Position numbers and translations under genes: made by a program
Origin: Mycobacterium innocens
GTDB taxonomy: Bacteria; Actinomycetota; Actinomycetes; Mycobacteriales; Mycobacteriaceae
Reading direction: 5' to 3'
Assembly: GCF_900566055.1 (NCBI RefSeq)
Contig: NZ_UPHQ01000004.1
Coordinates: forward strand, 1-32,417
DNA length: 32,417 bases
Part shown: positions 1-8,769 of the stretch, one piece after another
Layout: every line of letters starts with the position of its first letter
Position numbering within the stretch: position 1 is the first letter of the stretch
The notes under the pieces: model-generated
What the model saw: only the letters and a program-made list of their open reading frames with translations
Database searches by the model: none
Told to the model about the DNA's origin: nothing

Positions 1-429
1 AACAGGCGTCTCGATTGCGAGAACACCTCGTTTACGTTTCTGGGGTACACGTTTCGGGCCAGGAAGGCCCCGACGCGGGACCAGTCGAGCATGTTCTCGG
101 CGTTTCTGCCCGCGGCCAGCGCCGACGCTGTCAAAAGCATGGGCGCGGTTATCCGATCCTGGCGGCTGCATCTACGCACCACGACCGATCTGGCGGGGCT
201 GGCACGGTGGATCAACCCGGTCGTTCGCGGCTGGATGAACTACTACGGCCACTTCTACCGGACCGAGGTCTTCGCCCTGCTGCGACGCATCAACACCTAC
301 CTGGTGCGATGGGCGCGACGGAGGTTCAAACGGCTCAGGTCATTCAAAAGGGCCCAGCGATGGTGGAAAGACCTGGTGCAACGTCAACCAGGCATGTTCG
401 CCCACTGGGCGTGGATGACCGAGTTCTAA
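1..429 (+). CDS. Group II intron reverse transcriptase/maturase, C-terminal fragment (5' end outside window)
   Basis: The frame is open from base 1 and ends at the TAA at 427-429, giving about 142 residues of a protein that begins upstream. It carries the maturase-specific (GIIM) domain: an F-L-G-Y-T-F motif near residue 12, then L-A-R-W-I-N-P-V-V-R-G-W-M-N-Y-Y-G-H-F and a basic, Trp-rich tail. Proteins of this family bind intron RNA, help it splice and reverse-transcribe it into a new DNA site; the maturase domain acts in splicing. The stop lies 16 nt before an excellent domain V hairpin, the normal arrangement for bacterial introns. The YADD catalytic part would lie upstream, so I cannot tell whether the full protein is intact. 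Confidence 0.9.
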   Translation, partial: NRRLDCENTSFTFLGYTFRARKAPTRDQSSMFSAFLPAASADAVKSMGAVIRSWRLHLRTTTDLAGLARWINPVVRGWMNYYGHFYRTEVFALLRRINTYLVRWARRRFKRLRSFKRAQRWWKDLVQRQPGMFAHWAWMTEF

Positions 430-445
430 ACGGACTAGATGAGAA

Positions 446-516
446 GAGCGGAGTGATGGGAGACTGTCACGCTCCGTTCTGTGGGAGCCCCGGGGTGAGA
501 CCCCCCGGGGCCACCC
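446..516 (+). ncRNA. Group II intron 3' end: domain V and domain VI
   Basis: Bases 446-479 fold as a textbook 34-nt domain V. An 8-bp lower helix (446-453 with 472-479, including one G-U pair) is followed by a 2-nt bulge C-G at 470-471 on the 3' side. A 6-bp upper helix is then capped by a G-A-G-A tetraloop (460-463). The conserved catalytic triad region is at 447-449. Bases 481-516 can form a GC-rich hairpin (GCCCCGGGGT, loop GAGA) suited to domain VI. The exact 3' splice boundary is uncertain and I place it near 510-516. Confidence 0.8.
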
Positions 517-526
517 GGCAAGCTAG

Positions 527-682
527 ACGTGCTCGATCGTGCTGCGCCCTCGTGTGTCGCACACCGACACGGCCGCTGTCATGGGACCGCGTCTCGCCGA
601 GGGCGGTGCCGGCGAACTGGCCGGCCTCCTCGACGCGGGGAGTCCGGACGTCCAGCGTCCGCGCAGCTCGTTGAGGTTCTGA
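527..682 (+). pseudogene. Possible 3' remnant of a gene next to the intron (unidentified)
   Basis: Right after the intron, one frame is open for 51 codons to a TGA at 680-682. Its composition looks plausible for coding sequence: it contains S-H-T-D-T-A-A-V-M-G-P-R-L-A-E-G and then E-L-A-G-L-L-D-A-G-S. It has no obvious start except an internal ATG at 587 and no recognisable family. It may be the tail of a host gene disrupted by the intron, or chance. An in-frame TAG at 524-526 falls near the intron boundary. This is a weak call. Confidence 0.2.
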
Positions 683-772
683 CCGGAACTGGCGGCAGGT
701 GTGCGCGCCGTCTTGCGTGGCTCGCCACCCGCACTGAATGATCGGCTCGTGGCCAAGCACGAAACTCGTGGC

Positions 773-1519
773 GTGAACCGGTGGGAGCTGCTTGCGTGTG
801 CCGTCAGCGGGCACGCCACCTATGCGCCCGACGACGAGGCACTCGCAGACCGGCTGAGCGCCACCACCGAGCTCGGTGACGTATGGCGCTGTCTTCGCTG
901 CGGCGACTTCACCCTCGGTGAGCCGCATGGACGCGGTGGTCCCGAAGACGCACCACTGATCATGCGGGGCAAGGCGTTACGTCAGGCCATCATCATCCGG
1001 GTGCTCGCGGTCGAGCGACTGTTTCGGGCCATGGTGCTCGGTCTCGCCGCGTGGGCGGTGTGGGAGTTTCGCGGGGCACGTGGAGCCATTCAAGCCACCC
1101 TCGATCGCGACCTTCCGGTCTTTCGCGCGGCCGGGTTCAAGGTCGATCAAATGTCGGCGATACACGAACTGGAGAAGGCGCTGGCCGCAAAGCCATCCAC
1201 GCTGACGCTGATCACGTTCATGCTGGCCGCCTATGCGGCCTTGCAGGTGGTCGAGGGCGTGGGCCTATGGCTGCTGAAGCGTTGGGGCGAATACTTCGCG
1301 GTGGTGGCCACTTCGCTATTCCTGCCGTTGGAGATCCATGACCTGACCAAGGGCATCACCATGACCCGGGTGGTGACCTTCACCATCAATATGGCTGCGG
1401 TGCTGTACCTGTTGATCTCGAAGCGGTTGTTCGGCCTGCGCGGTGGCCGCCAGGCATATGAGGAAGAACGGCACGGCGAGCAGTTGCTCGACCTGGAACG
1501 CGCAGCCATGACAGCCTGA
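773..1519 (+). CDS. DUF2127 family membrane protein (Rv0090-like)
   Basis: The 248-residue protein starts V-N-R-W-E-L at a GTG; GTG codons at 749 and 701 are upstream alternatives. I prefer 773 because family members begin with a similar N-R-W-E-L segment; no clear ribosome site decides it. The soluble N-terminus carries a W-R-C-L-R-C-G-D-F motif with two cysteines that could bind metal. Several hydrophobic segments follow: around the A-V-E-R-L-F-R-A region, the F-M-L-A-A-Y-A-A-L-Q stretch, and two C-terminal segments ending before a charged tail. The function of DUF2127 is unknown. In M. tuberculosis a similar membrane gene (Rv0090) sits next to mtn; here an SDR gene lies between them. The reading frame appears intact. 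Confidence 0.75.
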   Translation: MNRWELLACAVSGHATYAPDDEALADRLSATTELGDVWRCLRCGDFTLGEPHGRGGPEDAPLIMRGKALRQAIIIRVLAVERLFRAMVLGLAAWAVWEFRGARGAIQATLDRDLPVFRAAGFKVDQMSAIHELEKALAAKPSTLTLITFMLAAYAALQVVEGVGLWLLKRWGEYFAVVATSLFLPLEIHDLTKGITMTRVVTFTINMAAVLYLLISKRLFGLRGGRQAYEEERHGEQLLDLERAAMTA

Positions 1520-1550
1520 TGGCGCCGCCCGAGCAGGATCGGAGATCGCA

Positions 1551-2420
1551 ATGGGCACCTACGCAATCACCGGAGCGGCATCCGGGATGGGCCGCGCCGC
1601 CGCGGCCCGGCTTCGGGATCACGGCCACACGGTGATCGGCGTCGACCTCAAAGACGCCGACGTCATCGCCGACTTGTCGACACCCCAGGGACGTGCCCAG
1701 GCCGCGGACGGGGTCGTGGCGGCCTCGGGCGGCAGGCTCGACGGTGCCGTGCTGGCTGCGGGCTTGGGGCCAGGCCCGGGGCGGGACCGGCTGCGGCGGA
1801 TCGCGCAGGTCAATTACCTGGGCGTGGTCGAGTTGTTGCACGCGTGGCGGCCCGCATTGGCCGCCGTCGAACGTGCGAAGGTGGTCGTTATCGCAAGCAA
1901 CTCGACGACGACGGTTCCAGCGGTTCCCCGGCGAACCGTGCGAGCACTGCTGGAGAATGACGCCGATGGGGCGTTGCGGTCAGTGAAGTTGTTCGGCAGA
2001 GGGGCGCCTTCGATCTTGTACGCGGCGTCGAAAATCGCGGTGAGCCGCTGGGTTCGGCGCCATGCCGTGCTGCCGGAATGGGCCGGTTCGGGTATCCGGC
2101 TGAATGCTCTTGCGCCCGGGGCCATCATGACGCCGTTACTGCAGGAGCAGCTGTCGGACCCTACGCAAGCCAAAGCCGTTCGGTCGTTCCCTATTCCCAT
2201 CGGTGGATTCGGCGACGTCGCGCACATGGCCGACTGGATTTGCTTCCTGCTGTCGGACTCTGCCGACTTCCTTTGCGGCAGTGTCGTGTTCGTCGATGGC
2301 GGTTCCGACGCATACTTCCGGGCCGACGACTGGCCGAAGCCGGTGCCGGTGCGAAGACTGCCCGGGTACCTCGTGCGGTTCCGCCGCGGTTCCCGCATGA
2401 TGACTGCCGGCGATCGGTGA
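1551..2420 (+). CDS. Short-chain dehydrogenase/reductase (SDR), hydroxysteroid dehydrogenase-like
   Basis: The protein has 289 residues and an ATG start preceded by GGAGA at 1541-1545. The cofactor-binding glycine motif T-G-A-A-S-G-M-G is at residues 7-14. An N-A-A-G-like strand is replaced by L-A-A-G-L-G. The catalytic region reads I-A-S-N-S-T-T and then Y-A-A-S-K, giving the Tyr and Lys of the YxxxK motif. A C-terminal [14 protein letters not shown] segment is typical of 3-alpha-hydroxysteroid-dehydrogenase-like SDRs. It probably catalyses an NAD(P)-dependent alcohol/ketone conversion in the cytoplasm; the substrate cannot be read from sequence. It lies 31 nt after the DUF2127 gene and 25 nt before mtn, so it is likely co-transcribed with both. 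Confidence 0.85.
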   Translation: MGTYAITGAASGMGRAAAARLRDHGHTVIGVDLKDADVIADLSTPQGRAQAADGVVAASGGRLDGAVLAAGLGPGPGRDRLRRIAQVNYLGVVELLHAWRPALAAVERAKVVVIASNSTTTVPAVPRRTVRALLENDADGALRSVKLFGRGAPSILYAASKIAVSRWVRRHAVLPEWAGSGIRLNALAPGAIMTPLLQEQLSDPTQAKAVRSFPIPIGGFGDVAHMADWICFLLSDSADFLCGSVVFVDGGSDAYFRADDWPKPVPVRRLPGYLVRFRRGSRMMTAGDR

Positions 2421-2445
2421 CCGGGCTACCGCCGATGGGCTCGCC

Positions 2446-3243
2446 GTGACGATCGGGGTCATCTGCGCGATCCCGCAGGAGTTGTCCTACCTGCTGGGTT
2501 TGATGTGGGGGCCCGAACGCCACCAGATCGCCCAGGTCACCTTCGACGTCGGCGCGCTCGACGACCACCCGGTAGTCTTGGCCGCAGCCGGCATGGGCAA
2601 AGTCAACACAAGTCTGGTCGCGACGCTGCTTGCCGACCGATTCAGTTGCCGCACGATCGTTTTCGCCGGTGTCGCCGGCGGGCTGGATGCGGAGCTGCAG
2701 ATCGGCGACGTCGTCATCGCCGAACGGGTGGTCCAGCACGATTTCGGCCTGGTGGAGGACGAGCAGCTGCAGCCCTACCAACCCGGACACATACCCTTCA
2801 TCAAACCGACCGAGCAGCTTGGCTACCGGGCCAACCCCGGGCTGATCGAGCGCGTGCGGGCCCGTCTGGACGGGTTCGCCCTGCCGCCTCTGTCGATTGG
2901 TGCAGGTGACCACGACCGGCCGCCGCGAATCACCTTCGGCACCGTTCTGACCGGCGATCAATACCTGCACTGTGAGCGCACCCGCGGCCGGCTGCACCAC
3001 GAATTCGGCGGCCACGCAATCGAAATGGAGGGCGGTGCGCTGGCTCAGGTCTGCGAATCCTTCGGCATCCCGTGGCTGGTCATTCGCGCGCTCTCCGACC
3101 TTGCCGGCAGCGATTCCGGCCTGGATTTCAACCGGTTCGTCAACGAGGTCGCCGACGGCTCGGCCCGGATCCTGCTGCGATTGCTCCCGGTGCTCACCCG
3201 CCATTCCACGATCTGGCCACCCACACCGGTCCGGATGTCATAG
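2446..3243 (+). CDS. mtn: 5'-methylthioadenosine/S-adenosylhomocysteine nucleosidase
   Basis: The 265-residue protein has a GTG start. The nucleoside phosphorylase fold is clear: an early I-C-A-I-P-Q-E segment, G-M-G-K-V-N-T near residue 50, F-A-G-V-A-G-G-L-D then G-D-V-V-I-A and Q-H-D-F. A G-D-Q-Y-L loop is followed by the substrate-binding E-M-E-G-G-A-L and the catalytic Asp in R-A-L-S-D-L-A-G. The enzyme hydrolyses MTA and SAH to adenine and a thioribose or ribosyl-homocysteine, in methionine salvage and methylation by-product removal. It resembles M. tuberculosis Rv0091. In M. tuberculosis ctpA follows; here no ATPase follows and the next gene converges on mtn. Confidence 0.9.
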   Translation: MTIGVICAIPQELSYLLGLMWGPERHQIAQVTFDVGALDDHPVVLAAAGMGKVNTSLVATLLADRFSCRTIVFAGVAGGLDAELQIGDVVIAERVVQHDFGLVEDEQLQPYQPGHIPFIKPTEQLGYRANPGLIERVRARLDGFALPPLSIGAGDHDRPPRITFGTVLTGDQYLHCERTRGRLHHEFGGHAIEMEGGALAQVCESFGIPWLVIRALSDLAGSDSGLDFNRFVNEVADGSARILLRLLPVLTRHSTIWPPTPVRMS

Positions 3244-3397
3244 CCCACCACGAAGTAGGCGGTGTGGGTCTAAAGCTAAAAGCCCTTGATCACACGCGAA
3301 CCTGGTAACCAATACCCGCAAAGGAGGTAGTCGCCGGCGAGCCGCGAGAAGTTCCATGGGAGTTGTCCGACTCGCCACGATTGCCGGTGTACTCCGG

Positions 3398-4036
3398 TCA
3401 ACCACCAAAGGGCAGGACGGCGAAAACGATAGCCATTGCCAGAGCCATCGATATCCGGCCGGTCTGCACCAGGGCGTCGCGCTGGCAGCCAGTCGCAGCG
3501 CGCCGCCACCCGGCCAGGGAGATGGCGGCCCACACGATCGCCGCGATCGTGAAGACCAAGAACCACAACCAGGTGACGGAGGCAACCCATTCCGGCTGGA
3601 TGCTGTCCGCCGGCATGGGCATCGCCGACATCTCCATGCCCGGCATCGAGGTGGCTGTCGATGCCGGGTTGGGAGTGACCGGCTTGCCGGGCAGTAGCTG
3701 ACCGTTCATCACGACGTACATCCATGTCATGGCGAGCATCATGAATGCGTGGTAGCTGCCCGCCGCCCACTGGGCGATCGTCTTGGCCGAGACCACGGTC
3801 AGTGCGACAAACCACCCGGCCGCCAGCAGAAAGAAGACCGCGGGTCCGGTCGTCGGCGCATGGATGCCCCAGGGCCAAATCATGACCGCCATCGCGATCG
3901 CCATCACCAGATGCAGCCCGTTGCTGACGACGGAGACCCACCGTCGCCGCTGGCCGATCGCCGCGACGACGTAGGTGGCGCCGCTCAGCACGAAAAGTCC
4001 GGTCAATAGCCAACGAAGCAGCAGTTCATCGACCAT
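3398..4036 (-). CDS. DUF5134 family membrane protein with Met-rich segment
   Basis: The protein has 212 residues and starts with ATG. It has about five or six hydrophobic segments: residues ~5-28, ~38-55, ~63-85, ~95-112, ~150-175 and ~190-208. Histidines sit in membrane segments (G-L-H-L-V-M, S-Y-H-A-F-M-M). The loop before the fifth segment is strikingly Met-rich (M-P-G-M-E-M-S-A-M-P-M-P). Such MxM clusters usually bind Cu(I). The gene is divergent from the CopD-CtaG fusion with 163 bp between them, fitting a shared role in copper handling or oxidase assembly. That role is inference; DUF5134 has no assigned biochemical function. Its 3' end converges on mtn across 154 bp that hold no gene I recognise. 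Confidence 0.75.
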   Translation of the reverse strand: MVDELLLRWLLTGLFVLSGATYVVAAIGQRRRWVSVVSNGLHLVMAIAMAVMIWPWGIHAPTTGPAVFFLLAAGWFVALTVVSAKTIAQWAAGSYHAFMMLAMTWMYVVMNGQLLPGKPVTPNPASTATSMPGMEMSAMPMPADSIQPEWVASVTWLWFLVFTIAAIVWAAISLAGWRRAATGCQRDALVQTGRISMALAMAIVFAVLPFGG

Positions 4037-4187
4037 GTGGAGCTCGATCGCCGGGATTCACCGGAGGTCATGACGTCACTTTCAGGATCGGTATCGACGG
4101 CCTCCGAAGAATATGCGGTCCGCGGCCCTTAGGTGGGGCCGGCGAATCCAAGGTCGGGCATCGGGCATCCGGTGCGACATCGGGTCG

Positions 4188-4200
4188 TAAGCTCGTGGGG
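4188..4200 (+). promoter_or_regulatory. Candidate -10 element for a leaderless CopD-CtaG mRNA
   Basis: TAAGCT at 4188-4193 fits the mycobacterial TAnnnT -10 pattern and ends 6 nt before the GTG start at 4200. Transcription would then begin on the start codon, a common arrangement in mycobacteria. I see no convincing -35. A TGACGTCA palindrome at 4071-4078 lies in the same divergent region and could be a regulator site. Confidence 0.35.
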
Positions 4201-6176
4201 TGCAGACCGACGCGACCGCTGACCGTTCGCCGTCGGCGGCGCCGGCCTCGCGGTCGATCTCGGGGGCGGTGGCCGGGCTGCTTCTTGGTCTGCTCGGCAT
4301 CTCGGGGGTGTTGGCTGGCTACGGGCTGGCGTCGGGAGCGCGCCGCTATGCCACGGCGGGTAACCCGTATCCCGGTGGGTTCCTTTGTATTGCGGAGCCG
4401 CTGGGGTACTTTCTGGCGTCGTTGGCGACGGCAGTGTGCCTGGGTGCACTGGTGTACGTCGTCATCGCGTCGCGCCCGGAGCACGACGGCTTGATCGATG
4501 CGGCGGCATTCCGGATTCACCTTGTGGCAGAGCGTGTTTCCGTTGCCTGGCTGGGGCTTGCAGTGGTGATGGTGATCATTCAGGCTGCCCACGATGCCGG
4601 TGTGGCGCCGTCGCAGCTGCTGGATGGTGGAGCGCTGCTCGATGCCGTCGGCGCCTCCGAGGTCGCACGGGGGTGGATCGTGGCGGCGATCGGCGCGCTG
4701 GTGGTCGCCGTCACGCTGCGGCTCAGCACTCGATGGGTCGGCCATTTCGTGTTGCTTATCCCGACCGTGATCGCCGCGGTTGCGACGGCGGTCACCGGTA
4801 ACGCGGGGCAGGGGCCGGACCATGACTACACGACCAGCGCCGCGATTGTCTTCACGTGGGCCCTTGCCACGCTGACCGGGCTGAAGACGGCCACTGCAGT
4901 GGCCACCGCGCCGCCGGGTCGGGCTGTGCAGGTGATGCAGGTGGTCTGCGGAGCGTTGACGCTGTCCTACGGAGCGGTGCTGCTGTATCTACTGATCCCG
5001 GGTTGGTCGTTCGACTCGGACTTTGCTCGCCTCGGTCTTGCGGCCGGCCTGGTGGTAGCGCTGGTGTGGTTATCGGACTGTTGGGGCTTGTTCGTCCGGC
5101 CCGCGGAATCCGGCGGTGCCCGTATCGCCGGCGCCGTGGCCATGATGGCCGTGCTGGCTGCGGTGGCCGCGATGGCGATTCAGACCGCGCCTCGGTATGT
5201 CACCCACCAGTTCTCGGCGTGGGACGTCTTTCTCGGGTACGAACTGCCGCAGCCGCCGAACGTCGCCACGTTGCTCACCGAGTGGCGGTTCGACAGCCTG
5301 GTCGGGACTCTTGGCGTGGTGCTCGCCGTCGGGTACGTGGTCGCTTACGTGCACCTGCGGACGAACGGCAACGCCTGGCCCGTCGGCAGATTGATGGCAT
5401 GGCTGATCGGTTGTGTCGTCCTGGTTTTCACCAGCAGCTCGGGCATGCGCGCCTACGGGTCGGCGATGTTCAGCGTCCACATGGCCGAGCACATGACGCT
5501 GAACATGTTCGTCCCGGTGCTGCTGGTGTTGGGCGGCCCGGTCACTCTGGCGCTGCGGGTATTGCCCGCCGCCGGTGACGGACAGCCGCCCGGCCCACGC
5601 GAGTGGTTGACCTGGCTGCTGCATTCGCGGGTGACGGCATTCTTGTCGCATCCGATCACCGCGTTCATCCTCTTTGTGGCCTCGCCCTACATCGTTTATT
5701 TCACACCGCTGTTCGACATCCTGGTGCGCTACCACTGGGGCCACGAGTTCATGGCCGTCCACTTCCTGATCGTCGGATACCTCTTCTACTGGGCGATCAT
5801 CGGTATCGACCCGGGACCGCGCCGACTTCCCTACCCGGGTCGGATCGGTTTGCTGTTCGCGGTCATGCCCTTTCACGCCTTCTTCGGCATCGCGTTGATG
5901 ACCACGTCATCGGCGATCGGCAGCGGGTTTTACCGGTCGGTTGGTCTGCCCTGGCTGCCGAGTATTGTCGCCGATCAACATCTTGGCGGCGGAATCGCCT
6001 GGAGTGCAACGGAACTGCCCATCATCATAGTGATCGTGGCGCTAGTGGCGCAGTGGGCGCGCCAGGACCGGCGTGTCGCTGCCCGTGAGGACCGCCATGC
6101 GGACAGTAACTACGCCGACGACGACCTGGATGCCTACAACGCGATGCTTCGCGAACTGTCCCGGATGCGCCGATGA
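4200..6176 (+). CDS. CopD-CtaG fusion membrane protein (Rv0102-like)
   Basis: This 658-residue polytopic protein has a CopD-like (copper resistance) N-terminal half, roughly residues 20-330, fused to a CtaG-like (cytochrome oxidase assembly, DUF1404) half, roughly 380-640. The CtaG half shows [11 protein letters not shown], then [17 protein letters not shown] and M-P-F-H-A-F-F. These His/Met-rich motifs in membrane segments are likely copper ligands. Family members are implicated in copper import across the membrane and delivery to the CuB site of terminal oxidase. In M. tuberculosis a gene of the same length and domain order (Rv0102) lies close to ctpB. Here 12 kb of accessory DNA separates them. 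The GTG start may be leaderless. Confidence 0.85.
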   Translation: MQTDATADRSPSAAPASRSISGAVAGLLLGLLGISGVLAGYGLASGARRYATAGNPYPGGFLCIAEPLGYFLASLATAVCLGALVYVVIASRPEHDGLIDAAAFRIHLVAERVSVAWLGLAVVMVIIQAAHDAGVAPSQLLDGGALLDAVGASEVARGWIVAAIGALVVAVTLRLSTRWVGHFVLLIPTVIAAVATAVTGNAGQGPDHDYTTSAAIVFTWALATLTGLKTATAVATAPPGRAVQVMQVVCGALTLSYGAVLLYLLIPGWSFDSDFARLGLAAGLVVALVWLSDCWGLFVRPAESGGARIAGAVAMMAVLAAVAAMAIQTAPRYVTHQFSAWDVFLGYELPQPPNVATLLTEWRFDSLVGTLGVVLAVGYVVAYVHLRTNGNAWPVGRLMAWLIGCVVLVFTSSSGMRAYGSAMFSVHMAEHMTLNMFVPVLLVLGGPVTLALRVLPAAGDGQPPGPREWLTWLLHSRVTAFLSHPITAFILFVASPYIVYFTPLFDILVRYHWGHEFMAVHFLIVGYLFYWAIIGIDPGPRRLPYPGRIGLLFAVMPFHAFFGIALMTTSSAIGSGFYRSVGLPWLPSIVADQHLGGGIAWSATELPIIIVIVALVAQWARQDRRVAAREDRHADSNYADDDLDAYNAMLRELSRMRR

Positions 6177-7026
6177 TGCGGGCCGGATCCTGGGGCTGGA
6201 TCTGTCCCGCGGCAGTCGGATTCATTTCGGACCCGTCGCATCGGCCGCCCGAGTATCCGCGGGTTTGCGGTGTTGGATTTGCCCGTCTCACTCGAAAGTT
6301 CAAGGTGACCACGAATGCGGCTGGTCAACGATGTCTTCGTGCGCAGCTTTGGATGCCCACGCACACTTTGGCTGTGCTATTGGCACGCCGATAACGCTCT
6401 TTCACTCAAACCGCTTGTGATGGCAGGCGTTCGGGGGATGTCGCACGTGCTCACCGAATCGGGTGTCATGCCGCCGCATCGAGTGTGCGGTGACGGCTTT
6501 GACTGTGTGCGTGGGGCGGAACCATCCATGATCGGCCGCCTTGACGGCACAGTCGGCGCCGTGAGCGCACAGTCGGCGCCGTGAGCGCACACTCGGCGTC
6601 ATCAGCCACCGACCCAACCGCACCAGCACGCGATTTCCATCTCCCCATACCGCGGCCGCAGCCCCACAATCGCTTCAGCGACAGATCTGTTGTGCGCCTT
6701 AGCTCTTAGCGTGTGGCTGGTTGGCGGGCAAACCGGGTACCGGCTCGGCCTGACATCGGTGTGAAAGATGTCGGTGCTGCGACTTCGCATCGACCTCTAG
6801 CCACCGCGCTACAAAGAGTCCTGGACCAAGAAATCACATCCGTCACACGGACCCCAGGCCCATCCGGTTGGCAATATGCCCGCCTATCAGCGACAAGCCA
6901 AGGGGCGCAACCAATGTGTCGCTAGCAGGTGGGCAAACAGTGGCACCCCGAACCCGCGGAGATTGATGTGGCTGATGGGAAAGCCGCAGTTGCGCCCTAC
7001 AACGAGGGCACTAGATCAGCACCGTG
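6177..7026. other. 850-bp region without a convincing gene
   Basis: The stretch between the CopD-CtaG stop and the PPE stop holds only short open frames on both strands. None has recognisable motifs or a good ribosome site. The only clear structure is a 20-bp tandem repeat at 6547-6600. The region may contain decayed coding sequence, but I cannot identify any. Confidence 0.5.
6547..6600 (+). repeat. 20-bp tandem repeat, 2.7 copies
   Basis: Two exact copies of a 20-bp unit (GCACAGTCGGCGCCGTGAGC) at 6547-6566 and 6567-6586 are followed by a partial, slightly diverged copy at 6587-6600. It lies in a non-coding stretch. The unit includes a GGCGCC palindrome. Tandem units of this size in mycobacterial intergenic DNA often vary in copy number between strains. 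Confidence 0.85.
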
Positions 7027-8178
7027 CTAGCCCGCCGCCGGGATCCGCGGCATGACATAGGCGCGCGGCGGGATCCGCAACGCGCTGTTGACACCGCTGC
7101 CACCGCCGGAGGGTGTCGGCCCCAGCGGCAGCCCGCCCAGCATGTGTCCCGGCGCGCTTTGCGCAGCGCTGCCCAGGCTGGTAGCCGGCAACACCCGAAC
7201 CGCCGGGTTCATCGCGTGATTGGCCGCGGCCCAGCTTTGCGGTACCGATAACGAGCCCACCGAAGCGGCCCGGCCCAACCCGGCCGCTAACCCCGAACCG
7301 CCCAGCCCGCCGGAAGCCGACCCCAGCGCTGTCGTCCCGCCCGCAATCGCCTTGGCCGCGGCGCCGGCAGCCTCGCTGACCGCGGCGGGCACCGCCCTGG
7401 ACATGGCGGCCCCCATCTGGGTCATGGCAAGCGCGTTGTTGGTCACCGAAACACAGTTCTGACCTATTGACACGATGTCTCTGAAGGTGCCCAGGTGCGG
7501 CGAGATCTCCCTCCACAGTTCCACCAGCCAGTTCCACGGTGCCGGTTCGCTGAGCATTCGTAGCGCCCGGGGCACCTCGGACATCAGCTGCCTGATGGCG
7601 GCGGCTTCGACCTCCCCGACCAGCGCGAGCTGCCTGGCCAGCCCATCGGTGCGGGTGGTTTCCGGGGCCTCCTCGAACGGCGTCAACGTCGACGCGGCCG
7701 CCGAGGCAGCCGCGTAGCCATACATCGCAGCGGCGTCCCGGGCCCACATCTCCGCGTACTCCGCTTCGGTCGCCGCGATCGCCGCGGCGTTTTGCCCGAA
7801 GATATCGGTGGTGACCAGTGTCATGAGCATGGCCCGGTTCTCCGCGATAACCGGTGGCGGCACCGTCATCGAGAACACCGCATTGAACGCGGTCACCGCC
7901 GCCATGGCCTGGATGCCGGCCTGCTCGGCCTGGGTCGCGGTGGCGTTCATCCACGCGACATACGGTGCTGCCGCGGCCGCCATCAACACCGACGCCGGAC
8001 CCAGCCAGGAACCCGCCGTCAGCCCCGAGATCACCGACTGGTATGAGGCGGTCAGCGAGTACAGATCGGCGGCCAGACACTCCCACGCCGCCGCGGCGGC
8101 CAGCAGCGAGCCCGCACCCGGACCGGCGTACATCCTGGCGGAGTTTGTCTCCGGTGGCAGTGCTGCGAAATCCATCAT
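7027..8178 (-). CDS. PPE family protein, PPE-SVP subfamily
   Basis: The 383-residue protein begins [10 protein letters not shown], the PPE family signature. I start it at the first of two adjacent ATGs, with GAGGG about 7 nt upstream; the open frame extends further but not as PPE sequence. The roughly 180-residue PPE helical domain contains the W-x-G turn (G-S-W-L-G-P). The C-terminal part has the SVP motif (G-S-L-S-V-P-Q-S-W) and ends [12 protein letters not shown], both typical of the SVP group. PPE proteins pair with PE proteins and leave the cell through type VII (ESX, often ESX-5) secretion to the cell surface. The gene 28 nt upstream is a shortened PE remnant, so this PPE may lack its own partner. 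Confidence 0.92.
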   Translation of the reverse strand: MMDFAALPPETNSARMYAGPGAGSLLAAAAAWECLAADLYSLTASYQSVISGLTAGSWLGPASVLMAAAAAPYVAWMNATATQAEQAGIQAMAAVTAFNAVFSMTVPPPVIAENRAMLMTLVTTDIFGQNAAAIAATEAEYAEMWARDAAAMYGYAAASAAASTLTPFEEAPETTRTDGLARQLALVGEVEAAAIRQLMSEVPRALRMLSEPAPWNWLVELWREISPHLGTFRDIVSIGQNCVSVTNNALAMTQMGAAMSRAVPAAVSEAAGAAAKAIAGGTTALGSASGGLGGSGLAAGLGRAASVGSLSVPQSWAAANHAMNPAVRVLPATSLGSAAQSAPGHMLGGLPLGPTPSGGGSGVNSALRIPPRAYVMPRIPAAG

Positions 8179-8206
8179 GTGTGGCCCTCGTCCTAGATCG
8201 GCTGAC

Positions 8207-8374
8207 TTAGCGGGCTGTCGTCGCGTCGGCGGCCGCAGCGGCGGTGTACGAACCGGAGCCGGTCCCGAACGCGGCCCAAGCATTGACCAGCTGATATCGC
8301 GCTGCGCCGGGCCCACCGCGTGCAAGGGTTCTCGTCGACGTCGGCGCCATCGCCGGTTGCGCCGCAACGAACAT
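8207..8374 (-). pseudogene. Shortened PE gene (internal deletion), 55 residues
   Basis: An open frame starts at ATG 8374 behind an excellent ribosome site (GAGGAGG at 8381-8387) and stops 28 nt before the PPE gene, exactly where a PE partner belongs. The N-terminus (M-F-V-A-A-Q-P-A-M) resembles PE starts such as M-S-F-V-x-x-Q-P-E. The C-terminus ([16 protein letters not shown]) matches the end of the PE domain. About 45 central residues of the usual ~99 are missing. The Y-x-x-x-D/E secretion signal is also lost, because the Tyr is followed by T-A-A-A. It is probably a decayed PE gene that can still be translated; a functional micro-PE is less likely. Confidence 0.6.
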
Positions 8375-8558
8375 CCGTTTCCTCCTCAGTTCAGCGAAGC
8401 CCGAGCAGTCCCGCGGGTGATCAATGTTGTTGCCAATCAAGCGGTCTGAAAGCCCGCGGGAGCTACGTCACGGGCTGCGTTGGCGTGACGGAGCATGCCG
8501 ATAACCGCTGCGACGGGTGCCGTGGCTGACGCTTCGGCGCCAAGCGATGCCCCCGGCG

Positions 8559-8604
8559 GTTATCGACTGATTTCTAAGTTATCGGCCGATACCCAGCGTG
8601 TCAA
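8559..8604 (-). promoter_or_regulatory. Promoter with paired operators for the PE-remnant/PPE unit
   Basis: Reading on the minus strand, a perfect -35 TTGACA (8604-8599) is followed by a 17-nt spacer and the -10 TAACTT (8581-8576), with a start predicted near 8569. Operator B, GTTATCGGCCGATACC (8578-8593), fills the spacer and overlaps the -10. Operator A, GTTATCGACTGATTTC (8559-8574), has a degenerate right arm and covers the start point. The 5' leader to the PE remnant is about 195 nt. It contains an extra GATAAC half-site at 8500-8505 and a small hairpin (8451-8456 with 8471-8476). Confidence 0.7.
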
Positions 8605-8712
8605 GGGTTGTTGATCGACGGATATTGGCAAACCGTGGGCCTCGCGTGGCCTTCGGCGAGCGCCCGGGGGCTGCCATCCATGTGCGGCTGCGAGCCGGCT
8701 GCTAAACACGCC

Positions 8713-8769
8713 TTGGCCTTGCGGTTATCAAATGATAACATCTAACTCATGCTGCTATCGGGCGATAAC
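8713..8769 (+). promoter_or_regulatory. Promoter with paired operators for the leader ORF/glycosyltransferase
   Basis: The -35-like TTGGCC (8713-8718), a 17-nt spacer and the -10 TAACAT (8736-8741) predict transcription from about 8748-8749. Operator C, GTTATCAAATGATAAC (8724-8739), with perfect 6-bp arms, lies in the spacer and ends 2 nt before the end of the -10. Operator D, GCTATCGGGCGATAAC (8754-8769), lies 30 bp further on, just inside the transcript. The -35 is the weakest of the five promoters of this type. Confidence 0.6.

Noticed and set aside
2191..3204. Long open frame of 337 codons on the minus strand over mtn.
   Set aside because: It is Arg/Gly/Asp-rich shadow coding opposite a well-recognised mtn; no motif and no ribosome site.
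3318..3360. Perfect AAAGGAGGT ribosome-site-like sequence at 3318-3326, followed by an ATG at 3356 opening a 113-codon frame.
   Set aside because: The spacing is about 28 nt, too long. The frame runs antisense to the DUF5134 gene and has shadow-like composition, so no gene is supported.
6602..6790. 62-codon minus-strand frame in the intergenic region upstream of the first PPE stop.
   Set aside because: No ribosome site, no recognised motif, and surrounded by equally long random frames.
8451..8476. AGCCCG...CGGGCT hairpin in the PE/PPE leader as a terminator or riboswitch.
   Set aside because: Short stem, long loop, no U-run and no conserved aptamer sequence seen.
8500..8505. GATAAC at 8500 as an additional full operator.
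   Set aside because: The left arm is absent; kept only as a half-site note.
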